Program-made: the position numbers and the translations under genes | Shown: positions 41,334 through 49,786 of the stretch, one piece after another | How the letters are laid out: every line of letters starts with the position of its first letter | Numbering within the stretch: the first letter of the stretch is position 1 | Notes under the pieces: generated by a model | Database searches by the model: none | The model's input: only the letters and a program-made list of their open reading frames with translations | Told to the model about the DNA's origin: nothing | Assembly: GCF_015627125.1 (NCBI RefSeq) | Contig: NZ_VTDO01000003.1 | Coordinates: forward strand, 199,769 to 263,768 | Direction of reading: 5' to 3' | Origin: Acinetobacter rathckeae | Lineage (GTDB): Bacteria; Pseudomonadota; Gammaproteobacteria; Pseudomonadales; Moraxellaceae | DNA length: 64,000 nt

Positions 41334-41719
41334 GATTGTTTTATTTGGTTGGTTTTTCTGTGTTGATGTTATTTGATACATTGGCTCAAGTCAGTTTTAA
41401 GCTCGCATCAAACCATGCCATGCCACTTACTTTTGATGTGCCATGGTTACTCCGTGTCTTTGGTAATGTGTGGATTTATGGCGCTTTGATTGGCTATATT
41501 GGTTCATTTTTTACTTGGATGACCTTACTAGAAAAAGCACCGATTGGCCCAGCAGTAGCAGCATCGCACATTGAGCTGGTGAGCGTGACTTTACTTTCAG
41601 TATGGTTGTTTAATGAGCCATTAACTGCATTTAAAGTGTGTGGTATGGCTCTGATTGTCATTGGTGTGTTATTTCTTGCCAAAGGTGAGGCAAAAATTTA
41701 TAAACAACAGCAACAATAG
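41330..41719 (+). CDS. SMR/EamA-like small membrane transporter, subunit 2
   Basis: 129 residues, four predicted transmembrane helices, similar to the preceding protein: an Asp in TM1 (LMLFDTLAQVSFKLA), PIGPAVAASHIELVSVTLLSVWLFNEPLTAFKV typical of the EamA/SMR fold, and a lysine/glutamine-rich tail. The ATGA overlap with subunit 1 points to coupled translation and a heterodimer. It ends one base from the convergent arginase-fold gene. Confidence 0.78.
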   Translation: MRLFYLVGFSVLMLFDTLAQVSFKLASNHAMPLTFDVPWLLRVFGNVWIYGALIGYIGSFFTWMTLLEKAPIGPAVAASHIELVSVTLLSVWLFNEPLTAFKVCGMALIVIGVLFLAKGEAKIYKQQQQ

Positions 41720-41720
41720 T

Positions 41721-42638
41721 TTAAGTACGCCAAGCGGTATTTATACGTTCAATTAGGCGAGTATTTAGGGCTTGTTGCTGATCTTGCCAAATAGTGAGCT
41801 GTTCTTCGGGCATGGTTTCTTGTGCATCTAGTTTGCTTAAAAATGCTTTAAACCATTGTTTATACTGGTATAAAGAAATATCTCCAGTAATGTCGGCACC
41901 CATTAAACGCCCTTGGCATGCATCAATAAGCGTGTGTAGGTGTTGTTCTAAAAATTGCCCCTGATCCCAATTGGTTTGCACCACATCTTTAGATAAAATG
42001 TCTTTATCAATCGATAAATAAATGGGTAGATTAACTGCTTGTAAGGTGGTTAAAAATTCAGCCATGAGTGCATCGGGGAAATCAAAATGATGTGCTGCAT
42101 GCTTTGCACCAATGCGTTTTAGCCAACTGGCATTTTGCTGCACACTCCAATAATGTAATTTACCTTTTTTAAGCGGTGACCAATGGTTTTCCCATGCATG
42201 GCTTAAACTGATGTCATTAGAACTAATGCCTAAGACATCTATACGTGCAACCTGTGGTAGTTGGCTTGCCCAATACACCCATGAGCCGCAATGTATCCCA
42301 AAAGGGTAGCGCATGTTGTCGGGGTGATTGTCACAGACCACCAGGTGAATTGGTTCATCTTGCTTTAAACGAGAGAGTAGTAAATAGCTTAGATGGTGGT
42401 AGTCGCCACTGCCCAGTAAAGCACAGCCTTGTTGATCAGGTGCGGGTAGTTGGGTGTTTAAATGTGCTTCTAATTGTTTAAAGTCGTGCCATTTGCAACC
42501 AAAACGAATTTTTTCTTGCCATGATTGCAGTGCAATACGTTGCCAAGAATTGGGCTGAGCAGATGAGTCATCAAAATTTAAAATAACAGGTGGTCGTGTC
42601 ACGGTCGTTTGCCCTATGTTTCTTGCTGCTGATGCCAA
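41721..42638 (-). CDS. Arginase/agmatinase-fold hydrolase with intact metal site
   Basis: 305 residues. The six ureohydrolase metal ligands are recognisable: GSGDYH (His 81), DNHPD (Asp 103, His 105, Asp 107) and SIDKD (Asp 211, Asp 213). The sequence otherwise departs from arginases and agmatinases: the usual GGDH becomes GSGDYH and the DP after the SxDxD motif is absent. It probably hydrolyses a guanidino, amidine or amide group of an unusual substrate. It overlaps the upstream GNAT gene by 25 bases and ends the three-gene minus-strand operon. A start further inside cannot be excluded because the first residues lie in the overlap. Confidence 0.82.
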   Translation of the reverse strand: MASAARNIGQTTVTRPPVILNFDDSSAQPNSWQRIALQSWQEKIRFGCKWHDFKQLEAHLNTQLPAPDQQGCALLGSGDYHHLSYLLLSRLKQDEPIHLVVCDNHPDNMRYPFGIHCGSWVYWASQLPQVARIDVLGISSNDISLSHAWENHWSPLKKGKLHYWSVQQNASWLKRIGAKHAAHHFDFPDALMAEFLTTLQAVNLPIYLSIDKDILSKDVVQTNWDQGQFLEQHLHTLIDACQGRLMGADITGDISLYQYKQWFKAFLSKLDAQETMPEEQLTIWQDQQQALNTRLIERINTAWRT

Positions 42639-43675
42639 TGGGCATCTGACTCAAATAAATGTCTGAATTTCTTTAGTATAAAACGAAGCATGGGCGATTT
42701 TACCCATACAAGGTGTTGTGTAAATGTAAATTGTGCCCCTAACTGTGCTTTGACCTCAGGGTCTGTCCAACCTGCAACGTATACGTCGAGTGCATGGGTT
42801 TTGGCATAGTCTAAATTTACAAACCAACTAATAAAATATAAGTTGTAATCGAGTGCAAGGGAATAGTTGAGACCAATATATTTGTCAATTAAAGCATTGT
42901 TATAGATATAACAGATGTTATAACCGACTAAAGTCTGCTCTTTCCAGTACATAAACACACGACCATTTTGGCTTGCTTGTTGCAAAATGGTGGTAAAAAA
43001 CTCAAGGCTGAGTAAGTCAAAGTGAATATCGCTTTGTTGATAGACTTCTAGATATAGCGCATAGAGCTGTTTAAGGGTGTCTGTGCTGTTAAAGTAGTCA
43101 TCGCCTGTATGTTTGACATCAACGCGTAATTCTTCTAAATGCTTGAGTTTTCTTTTAAAGTTTTTGCGTCTGCTTTTGGAAAATCGGCTTAAAAAGTCAT
43201 CTTGGTCATTAAAGTCTATTTTTACATAGGCCAAAGCTTGCCCTTCTACTGCTAAAAAGCCTTGTTTTTGTGCTTCTTGAATGAGCTGTTTGCTAAATAG
43301 GTTGTCTTGTTCGGGCAGGAGTGGCGACTGAATGGGTAAGTCTTTAATGATGGTAAGACTGTGTTGTTTACAGTACGGCTGTATTTGCTCTAGTAGTTGT
43401 TTAGGTGTGTGCTGTGTGGGTAGAGGGGTATATTCGGTAACGGTTGTGCCAATAAATTGGGTTGGGAAATGAACCAGTCGTTGCCAGTGCTGATAGCCAA
43501 TCAAAGATTGGATTTTCTTACGTAGCGGTGCATCGAGCGTGGTGAGTAAGTTAAATTGGGTGCTAAATGCATAAAAAGATGCATCGAGTGTACGTGCCTT
43601 AAAAGTTTGTGGTGGATGCTGTAAAAAAGCATCCACCAGACAGTTAGGCTCTAGATGATTAAAACCATTGTCCAT
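42614..43675 (-). CDS. GNAT/FemAB-like N-acyltransferase
   Basis: 353 residues. The C-terminal half (about 180-340) has the GNAT-fold organisation used by FemAB/BioF2-like acyltransferases: a basic SRRKNFKRKLK helix, the region around ALYLEVYQQSD, VFMYWKEQTLVGYNICYIYNNALIDKYIGLN with two core strands, and LDVYVAGWTDPEVKAQLGA near the end. The N-terminal 150 residues are less conserved in appearance. It likely transfers an acyl or aminoacyl group to an amine. It starts nine bases after the aminotransferase stop and overlaps the arginase-fold gene, so the three proteins should act in one pathway. Confidence 0.78.
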   Translation of the reverse strand: MDNGFNHLEPNCLVDAFLQHPPQTFKARTLDASFYAFSTQFNLLTTLDAPLRKKIQSLIGYQHWQRLVHFPTQFIGTTVTEYTPLPTQHTPKQLLEQIQPYCKQHSLTIIKDLPIQSPLLPEQDNLFSKQLIQEAQKQGFLAVEGQALAYVKIDFNDQDDFLSRFSKSRRKNFKRKLKHLEELRVDVKHTGDDYFNSTDTLKQLYALYLEVYQQSDIHFDLLSLEFFTTILQQASQNGRVFMYWKEQTLVGYNICYIYNNALIDKYIGLNYSLALDYNLYFISWFVNLDYAKTHALDVYVAGWTDPEVKAQLGAQFTFTQHLVWVKSPMLRFILKKFRHLFESDAHWHQQQET

Positions 43676-43684
43676 AAGTCGGTT

Positions 43685-45064
43685 TTACATTTCCTTTTTA
43701 GCACGAGTCAAGAGCTGGTCTAAAAGCACCAATGCTTGGTCGATTTCTGCACGGCTAATTTCAAGTGATGGTGCAAATGTAATCACGTTTTTGTAGTAAC
43801 CACCTACATCGAGTACAAGACCACATTTTTGACCTTGATACTCTAAAGTACCAGACAAACCAATGTCTACCATTTTGTCGAGTAATTCTTTGTTCGGTGT
43901 GAAACCATCGGCTTGACAGATTTCTGCACGTAATGCTAAGCCTAAACCATCAACATCACCAATTTCAACATGTTGTTTTTGGAGTGTTTTTAAGCCTTCT
44001 AGGAAGTATGCACCACTTTCCATGATTTGTGCTTCGTAGTCTTTTTCAGCCAACATAGTCATCAGTTCTAGACCTACCGCAGTACCGAGTGGGTTCGAGG
44101 CAAATGTTGAGTGCGTTGAACCGACAGGGAAAGTCGTTGGGTTAATCAGTGCTTCTTTTGCCCAAATACCTGCCAATGGGTTTAAACCATTGGTGAGTGC
44201 TTTACCAAATACAGTGATATCTGGTGTAATGCCGAAGTGTTCCCAAGACCACAGCTTACCTGTACGGTAAAAGCCCATTTGTACTTCATCAACCACTAAT
44301 AAAATACCGTGGTCATCGAGGACTTTTTTCAGGCCTTTAAAGAAGTTTTGTGGTGGAATAACATAACCGCCTGTACCTTGAATGGTTTCCATGTAGAATG
44401 CGGCAAATTCACTTTCACCTACTTTTGGATCCCATACACCGTGGTATTCAGTTTCAAATAAACGGGCAAATTCTGCAACGCATTTGTCGCCGTATTCTTC
44501 AGCGGTCATACCTTTTGGACGACGGAATGGGTACGGGAATGGAATGAAGTGTGCACGTTCACCAAAGTGACCATAGCGACGACGGTAGCGATAGCTTGAT
44601 GTAATTGACGATGCACCTAAAGTACGGCCATGATAACCGCCTTCAAATGCAAACATACGGCTTTTACCGCCACAGAAGTTACGAATCACTTTGAGTGAGT
44701 CTTCAATGGCTTGTGAGCCACCCACGTTGTAGTGGATACGACCAACTTCACCTGTTTTTTTGAAAATATCTTCAGCAATGACTTTACTAAGTTCAATTTT
44801 TGTTGGGTGTAAGTATTGGCTTGCCACTTGTGGCAATGTGTTAATTTGTTCAATTAAACGATTGCTTAAACGTGGGTTTTTATAACCAAAGTTTACCGCT
44901 GAATACCACATTTGTAGGTCAAGATATGGTGTATCTTGGTCGTCATATAAATAGCTGCCTTCGCAGTTAGTAAAGATTTTTGGCGGTTCTACATAGTGTA
45001 CTGTGTCACCATGTGAGCAGTATTTTGCTTCGTCCAAAAGGAGCTGTTTTTCGTTAATCGCCAT
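43685..45064 (-). CDS. Class III PLP-dependent aminotransferase
   Basis: 459 residues in the ornithine/GABA/acetylornithine aminotransferase fold. GGSQAIEDSLK binds the phosphate, VVDEVQMGFYRTGK holds the PLP-contacting Asp 259, and the internal-aldimine lysine is K288 in FGKALTNGLNP. The family uses omega-amino acids or diamines as amino donors or acceptors. The ribosome site AAGGAT precedes ATG 45064. It is the first gene of the minus-strand operon (aminotransferase, acyltransferase, arginase-fold hydrolase). A 43-bp dyad covers 28-70 bases upstream of its start. It is not adjacent to arginine, GABA or diaminobutyrate genes. Confidence 0.9.
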   Translation of the reverse strand: MAINEKQLLLDEAKYCSHGDTVHYVEPPKIFTNCEGSYLYDDQDTPYLDLQMWYSAVNFGYKNPRLSNRLIEQINTLPQVASQYLHPTKIELSKVIAEDIFKKTGEVGRIHYNVGGSQAIEDSLKVIRNFCGGKSRMFAFEGGYHGRTLGASSITSSYRYRRRYGHFGERAHFIPFPYPFRRPKGMTAEEYGDKCVAEFARLFETEYHGVWDPKVGESEFAAFYMETIQGTGGYVIPPQNFFKGLKKVLDDHGILLVVDEVQMGFYRTGKLWSWEHFGITPDITVFGKALTNGLNPLAGIWAKEALINPTTFPVGSTHSTFASNPLGTAVGLELMTMLAEKDYEAQIMESGAYFLEGLKTLQKQHVEIGDVDGLGLALRAEICQADGFTPNKELLDKMVDIGLSGTLEYQGQKCGLVLDVGGYYKNVITFAPSLEISRAEIDQALVLLDQLLTRAKKEM

Positions 45065-45092
45065 AAGTAAATCCTTATCGTGCTTTAAAGGT

Positions 45093-45135
45093 CTTTAATC
45101 TTTTATTGTGTTTAAACATGATAAAATGATTAAAG
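45093..45135. promoter_or_regulatory. 43-bp near-perfect dyad upstream of the aminotransferase operon
   Basis: Outer arms CTTTAATC / GATTAAAG (eight bases), inner arms TTTTAT / ATAAAA, and a perfect central TGTTTAAACA, with only a two-base mismatch and one unpaired base per half. It lies in the 82-base gap between the MipA/OmpV-like gene and the aminotransferase. It could be an operator for a dimeric or tetrameric regulator, or an mRNA hairpin separating the two genes; AT content makes a normal terminator unlikely. Confidence 0.6.
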
Positions 45136-45146
45136 AGAAGTTGTGT

Positions 45147-45908
45147 TTAAAATCGGTACAAAATGCCTAGGGTATTACTCACATCAGCCACTTTGTCGAC
45201 CATAGGACTCTGTTGCTGTTGCCTCGACAAGCGTGTGACTTGGTGGCTCGTGTAGAGTGTCCAATGTGGGTTAATTTGGTAGCCAATATCTAGGCTAAAG
45301 TACGGTTGTATGCTCTGCTTAGGGCGATACTCTTGAATTTGGCTACGTTCGGCTTCGGCGTGACTCACGCCATAGTAGTAATTATTGTAGTGTTGGTCGT
45401 TCCATTGCACACCAAGCTCTGGTGAAAATGTCCATTGTTTGTAGTGTGCTTCAGCAAGGTAGGCGAGGGTTGCAAATGAGCCATGCCGACGAGACTGCAC
45501 ATCTTTTTCAGCTAAAATTTGAAAGCCACCATAAGGGCTAATATATGTATAACTGCCTCCTGCCATCAGTGCAGGGCGTCTCTTATTCAGCTGACTGAGT
45601 GTGTCTGAGGGTTTAAATTCGGTGCTGTCGTAATATAGGTTAAGTTTGAGTTGGTGTTTTTCTGTATGTAAGGCATATACCCCAACTTCATCGCCATCAA
45701 TATAAAAGTGTTTTGAATCAAAGAAAATGCTTGGAAAAGTGGTCACTGGAAAGTTATTGTTTTTATACGCTTGTATGTCAATAGCACCTGCTACGCCAAT
45801 TTGTAATGTTGGCGATGGGTCGGCATGTGCATCGCTGGTGATTGTCAAAACCATCATCACAGCTGTAGTCGCAAATGTATATTTAAAGCGGTTTACATAA
45901 TCTAGCAT
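45147..45908 (-). CDS. MipA/OmpV family outer-membrane protein
   Basis: 253 residues with a signal peptide ending AHA near residue 29. The mature protein has alternating strands with FPSIFFDSKHFYIDGDEVGVYAL, PALMAGGSYTYISPYGGFQI, FSPELGVQWNDQHYNNYYYGVS and a C-terminal aromatic residue (LYRF), which match the MipA/OmpV family of small beta-barrels. It runs in the same direction as the aminotransferase operon and is 82 bases upstream, separated by the 43-bp dyad. It might pass the cluster's product across the outer membrane, but the family also serves as murein-hydrolase scaffold and osmoporin-like proteins. Confidence 0.85.
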   Translation of the reverse strand: MLDYVNRFKYTFATTAVMMVLTITSDAHADPSPTLQIGVAGAIDIQAYKNNNFPVTTFPSIFFDSKHFYIDGDEVGVYALHTEKHQLKLNLYYDSTEFKPSDTLSQLNKRRPALMAGGSYTYISPYGGFQILAEKDVQSRRHGSFATLAYLAEAHYKQWTFSPELGVQWNDQHYNNYYYGVSHAEAERSQIQEYRPKQSIQPYFSLDIGYQINPHWTLYTSHQVTRLSRQQQQSPMVDKVADVSNTLGILYRF

Positions 45909-46034
45909 ATAGGGGTGTTAACCATATTTTTAGCATATACTTCTAGTTATATATAAATTTAATGTTTCATTATTAGGTCAATCTTAAAAAAATATAAATA
46001 TTTTGTTGTTATTTTAATATGTTAGCCAAAGAAT

Positions 46035-46070
46035 ACATCATGACTTTAGTCTTAAGCTAAGCCATGATGT
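46035..46070 (-). terminator. Hairpin downstream of hslO
   Basis: ACATCATG and CATGATGT close a structure with an inner CTTTAG/GCTAAG pairing, 16 bases beyond the hslO stop on the minus strand. The T-tail is short (ATTCTTT), so this is a probable but not perfect terminator. Confidence 0.5.
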
Positions 46071-46085
46071 GTCTTGTGACTGAGT

Positions 46086-46958
46086 TTAGCTTAAGTGCTG
46101 ACCAAATAAAGCCAATGCTTCTTCGGCATTAAAAGTATATTTGGCATTACAAAATTGACAGTCCATTTCAATTGGATTTTGCACACTTAGGGTATCTTTG
46201 ACTGCATCTTCACCAATCTGTATCAGTGCATTTTTACACTTTTGCTGTGAGCAAGTGCATGAAAACTCAAGTTGTTCGACTTCAGGCAAGCGAACCTCTT
46301 CTTCATTGTATAAACGGTAAAGAATTTCTTGTGCATCGAGTTGTTTGAGCTCATCTGCTTTAAGGGTATCTGTGAGCATAATCAGGCGAGGCCATAGATC
46401 GTCATCGATATGCTCTTTCTCTTCTTCTGTGCGTGGCAGAAGTTGAATGAGTAAACCACCCGATGCTTTTTCATCACTTGCTAACACAATATGTGTTGGA
46501 ATTTGAGCAGAGAGTGCGTAGTACTGCATGAGGCAACCTGCTAATGTGGGTTGGTCAAGGGCAATAATTCCTTGATAACGCTCACCAAATTCAGGGTCAA
46601 TATTAATAAATAATATCGGTTGTTGCAGTGTTGCAAATACGGTACTGCTATCTGTTGCTTGAGCAAAACGTTCATCTGCTTCAAAGTCTGCTAATGCTCG
46701 GACTTGTCCTAAATGATTACACTCTGCCATTGCCCATTTAAATGTACCTTGTGCTTGTATTTGTAGGCTAATGTTGCCTTTTATTTTTAAAGTACTTGCT
46801 AAAAGAGCTGTTGCACTGAGCATTTCACCCAAGAGCACTTCAATGGCTTGCGGGTAATCACGTTGTTTTAAAATGGTTTCTAGCGTGTCTGTCAGTTGTA
46901 CCACTTCACCACGAACAGGACAGTTTTCGATATAAAATCGTTGACGTAAGTTTGACAT
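46086..46958 (-). CDS. hslO: Hsp33 redox-regulated chaperone
   Basis: Hsp33 is a cytosolic holdase activated by oxidation of its zinc-binding cysteines. With the start at ATG 46958 it has about 290 residues. The redox switch is visible as CTC (in FSCTCSQQKC) and CQFC near the C-terminus, giving the CxC...CxxC tetrad. The N-terminal domain contains RGEVVQLTDTLETIL and the QGIIALDQPTLAGCLMQYY segment. The frame extends to 47054, overlapping the antiporter gene, but ATG 46958 has GGAGAAA and matches family starts. Confidence 0.96.
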   Translation of the reverse strand: MSNLRQRFYIENCPVRGEVVQLTDTLETILKQRDYPQAIEVLLGEMLSATALLASTLKIKGNISLQIQAQGTFKWAMAECNHLGQVRALADFEADERFAQATDSSTVFATLQQPILFINIDPEFGERYQGIIALDQPTLAGCLMQYYALSAQIPTHIVLASDEKASGGLLIQLLPRTEEEKEHIDDDLWPRLIMLTDTLKADELKQLDAQEILYRLYNEEEVRLPEVEQLEFSCTCSQQKCKNALIQIGEDAVKDTLSVQNPIEMDCQFCNAKYTFNAEEALALFGQHLS

Positions 46959-47011
46959 ATTTTTCTCCAATCTAAGCGGTAGATGGTGGCATTGTGTAAA
47001 AACACAAGTGA

Positions 47012-48850
47012 CTATTGATCCTTTGTTGACACATCTACTCGTGATGTATTGCAACTGCGTTTTAAATTCACCGATGATGTTTCATCTGTGACGGCACTGT
47101 CTCGTTCAAACAAATGCTCTAGCTCTGCAAGTGCATTTTTATGGGTTTCAAAAACTTTTTGTTCATCTTGGTCAATGCTTTGCTGTTCTGTGAGCAGTTT
47201 TTCATCATAGTCACGAAAGAGTTCAATGTGTTGATAGGCGTCGGTTTCATCAATACCCAGTTCTCGTAAGGCTCGATAGGCCATACCCAATGCCGATAAA
47301 TAGGTTTCACGCCAAATGTGTACCACGCCAATTTCTTTGAGTAAATGAACGTGGTAACGATCTCGAGCACGGACTAAGAGTTTAATGTGTGGGTAGTGTA
47401 GGCAAATGTGTCTTGCTGTGTGGATTGAGTCTTCGACATTGTCTATGGCCAGCACAAAAATTTTCACATGCTCAATACCTGCGGCACGCAGTAGCTCAGG
47501 CTGTGTGACATTGCCATAGTAGAGCGTACCACCATATTGGCGAACGAATTGAATTTGTTGCAAGCTTGAGTCGATGGCGGTAAATGGAATGTGCTGTAGT
47601 CGAGCAATACGGGCAACAATTTGTCCAACACGACCAAATCCTGCAATGATCATGGGTGCATTGTGTTCGGGAATGTCATCAAATGCTGTATTTGATGTGG
47701 TGTCAAAGCGAGGAATAACGTAGCGTGAAACGAGCCAAAACAAAATGGGCGTCAGTACCATAGATAAAGTCACAATGAGCGTGACAGGTTGGGTGATGGC
47801 ATTTGACAGAATGTCTTTGCTTTGGGCAACGCTAAACACCACAAAGGCAAATTCACCGCCTTGAGCAAGACATGTTCCCAATAAAAGACTATTTTTCCAA
47901 CTGTTTTTATAACGCCGTGCAATCAATAGCATGACAGTGGCTTTAATCAGCAGTAAGGCAATGGCACAGCCAATGATTAGAAATGGGTGACTAAAGAGGA
48001 CAGAAAGTTCTGTGGTCATGCCCACGGTCATGAAAAATAGCCCTAACAGTAGTCCTTTAAAAGGTGCAATATTGGATTCTAATTCGTGGCGAAACTCTGA
48101 ATCTGCCAATAAAACCCCTGTTAGAAAAGCGCCTAATGTGGTGCTAATGCCTAAAATATCCATGAGTAATACAGTAGATAAGACAATAAAGAGGGCAACT
48201 GCAGTCAGTAATTCACTTGCGCCACTGCGTGCAACAAAGCGGAAGAAGGGACGCATGACAAAACGACTAAATAAGAATAAGCCACTAAATACCGCGATAA
48301 TGGCTGCAAAATAAGCAATGCCATGATGGGTACTGGATGTCCCTGCCAGTAATGGAATAACTGCTAATAGCGGAATCGCTGCAATGTCTTGAAAGAGTAA
48401 AACGGAAAATGCATTTTGCCCATAACTGGTGTTGAGCTGTTGTTTTTCATTAAGAAGCTGTAAGACAAATGCGGTAGAAGACAGTGCGAGTGCAAAGCCA
48501 ATACAAAAGCTGGCTGCAATACTTTGTTTGAATACAAGCCAAATGATCAGCATCAATACCAAACCTGTGATGGTGACTTGTAAGCTTCCCATCATAAAAA
48601 TGGCTTGTCTGAGTTTCCAAAGTCGCTGTGGTCTGAGCTCTAGGCCAATCAGGAACATTAAAAAAATGACACCAAAGTCACCCAGTTGCATGATTGCATT
48701 GGCATCGTGTGCAATGTTGAGTACGCTTGGCCCAAGCATAATCCCTGTAATGAGATAGCCTAATACGGTAGAAATTCCGAAGTGTTTTGCACAAGGCACA
48801 ATCAGTAAGCTGGCTGCGAGAAACAGTGTAATTTGGAGGAGTAAAGACAT
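47012..48850 (-). CDS. KefB/KefC-type monovalent cation:proton antiporter (CPA2)
   Basis: 612 residues: about twelve transmembrane helices (residues 1-380) in the CPA2 exchanger fold with the GVLLADSEFRHELE and LAQGGEFAFV motifs, then an RCK/TrkA-N domain (about 400-520) starting IIAGFGRVGQIVARIA, an NAD(H)-type Rossmann site. The order and motifs match glutathione-gated K+ efflux proteins KefB/KefC; the KefF/KefG ancillary oxidoreductase is not adjacent. AGGCGG lies upstream of ATG 48850. It is followed by hslO after 53 bases, so the two may be cotranscribed, linking electrophile and oxidative stress defences. Confidence 0.9.
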   Translation of the reverse strand: MSLLLQITLFLAASLLIVPCAKHFGISTVLGYLITGIMLGPSVLNIAHDANAIMQLGDFGVIFLMFLIGLELRPQRLWKLRQAIFMMGSLQVTITGLVLMLIIWLVFKQSIAASFCIGFALALSSTAFVLQLLNEKQQLNTSYGQNAFSVLLFQDIAAIPLLAVIPLLAGTSSTHHGIAYFAAIIAVFSGLFLFSRFVMRPFFRFVARSGASELLTAVALFIVLSTVLLMDILGISTTLGAFLTGVLLADSEFRHELESNIAPFKGLLLGLFFMTVGMTTELSVLFSHPFLIIGCAIALLLIKATVMLLIARRYKNSWKNSLLLGTCLAQGGEFAFVVFSVAQSKDILSNAITQPVTLIVTLSMVLTPILFWLVSRYVIPRFDTTSNTAFDDIPEHNAPMIIAGFGRVGQIVARIARLQHIPFTAIDSSLQQIQFVRQYGGTLYYGNVTQPELLRAAGIEHVKIFVLAIDNVEDSIHTARHICLHYPHIKLLVRARDRYHVHLLKEIGVVHIWRETYLSALGMAYRALRELGIDETDAYQHIELFRDYDEKLLTEQQSIDQDEQKVFETHKNALAELEHLFERDSAVTDETSSVNLKRSCNTSRVDVSTKDQ

Positions 48851-49350
48851 GATGCCGCCTGTGTACTACGTGCAAATGTGAGTCATTGTTATTTTAAAAT
48901 GAAAGTGTGCAGATAAGATAGTCACATAGATATGATTGGGGTGTTAAGTTGAAACTTTTGTAAGTATTTATTCAACATTATGTTTTAGATCGTAACAGTC
49001 GACTGGTTAAGTAAAAATAGACACAAGTATATGGGTAATACACCCGAAAATTAACCGAATGTATTGGCTAGTATTTACTATTTTTTATGAAAAGCATTCC
49101 ATTATGAAATTGTCGTAATACAGCTCTTATTGCTCAAACTATACTGGCTCTAATTTGAAGTGATTTAGCACGTTGTAGCCCACATAATTTGAGTCTTTCA
49201 TTTATAAAAAATGTTAGAGCGAATAGTATGTTCATGGTAACGCCAGAAGGCTGATCTCCCTGCGATAACTTTTTGCATAACTCATTTTACATTGCCATAT
49301 ATTTTGCCACTTTGGCATATCTAAGATTAATAACTATGCCACATAGGTAT
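48851..49350. other. 500-bp intergenic region at the left edge of the phage island
   Basis: No credible gene on either strand. A short, more GC-rich segment (about 49230-49265) and the palindrome TGCCActtTGGCA at 49305-49317 stand out near the Ogr gene. No tRNA or clear attachment repeat was found. Confidence 0.4.
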
Positions 49351-49548
49351 TCATTGGCTTGTTTCAAGAATGCGTGTTTGTTTTTTTAATAGTGGCTCTG
49401 AGATGATTTTATCTACACTTTCAATGGTTTTAAATGTAGTAGAGCAGCTCATATTTTGGCACTGGTAATATACCTCTTTGGTTTGTGCCGATAGGTAGCG
49501 ACTTGTACGTGTATAAGAGGTATGATGGCAAACGGGACATTTCATCAT
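49351..49548 (-). CDS. Ogr/Delta-like phage late-gene activator
   Basis: 65 residues with the Ogr/Delta zinc finger C4-C7...C30-C35 (CX2C-X22-CX4C) and the flanking TRTSRYLS...KEVYYQC and TTFKTIES segments typical of P2-family late transcription activators. These proteins bind upstream of late promoters and recruit RNA polymerase. Its presence marks a P2-like phage ancestry. No late genes it would activate are present apart from the holin gene on the same strand beyond the repressor. Confidence 0.85.
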   Translation of the reverse strand: MMKCPVCHHTSYTRTSRYLSAQTKEVYYQCQNMSCSTTFKTIESVDKIISEPLLKKQTRILETSQ

Positions 49549-49658
49549 AACAAAAAATCCTATATTATTTATATGAGCTATTTAGGTGTTTTTATCTAAC
49601 TTTTTTGAACCAAATGTTTTTATATCGAAAAACGGTCCTCTATTTGAACACTTTAGTT

Positions 49659-49668
49659 AACTTAAGTT
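49659..49668. promoter_or_regulatory. Candidate repressor operator O1
   Basis: Perfect palindrome AACTTAAGTT in the divergent region between the ogr and repressor genes. An identical copy lies at 49701-49710, 42 bases away (four helical turns), as expected for phage repressor operators. Confidence 0.55.
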
Positions 49669-49700
49669 GGTTTATTTGAGATTTTAGGGTATCACTATCT

Positions 49701-49710
49701 AACTTAAGTT
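49701..49710. promoter_or_regulatory. Candidate repressor operator O2
   Basis: Second identical AACTTAAGTT palindrome. A degenerate third copy (8 of 10 positions on the minus strand) is at 49731-49740, nearer the repressor start, which would allow autoregulation. Confidence 0.55.
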
Positions 49711-49786
49711 TCAATAATTTGGTTTAATATAATTAAAGTTAATTTTTCTTGTAGAAGATAGCAATTGTTAATCTAGGATACTAAAT

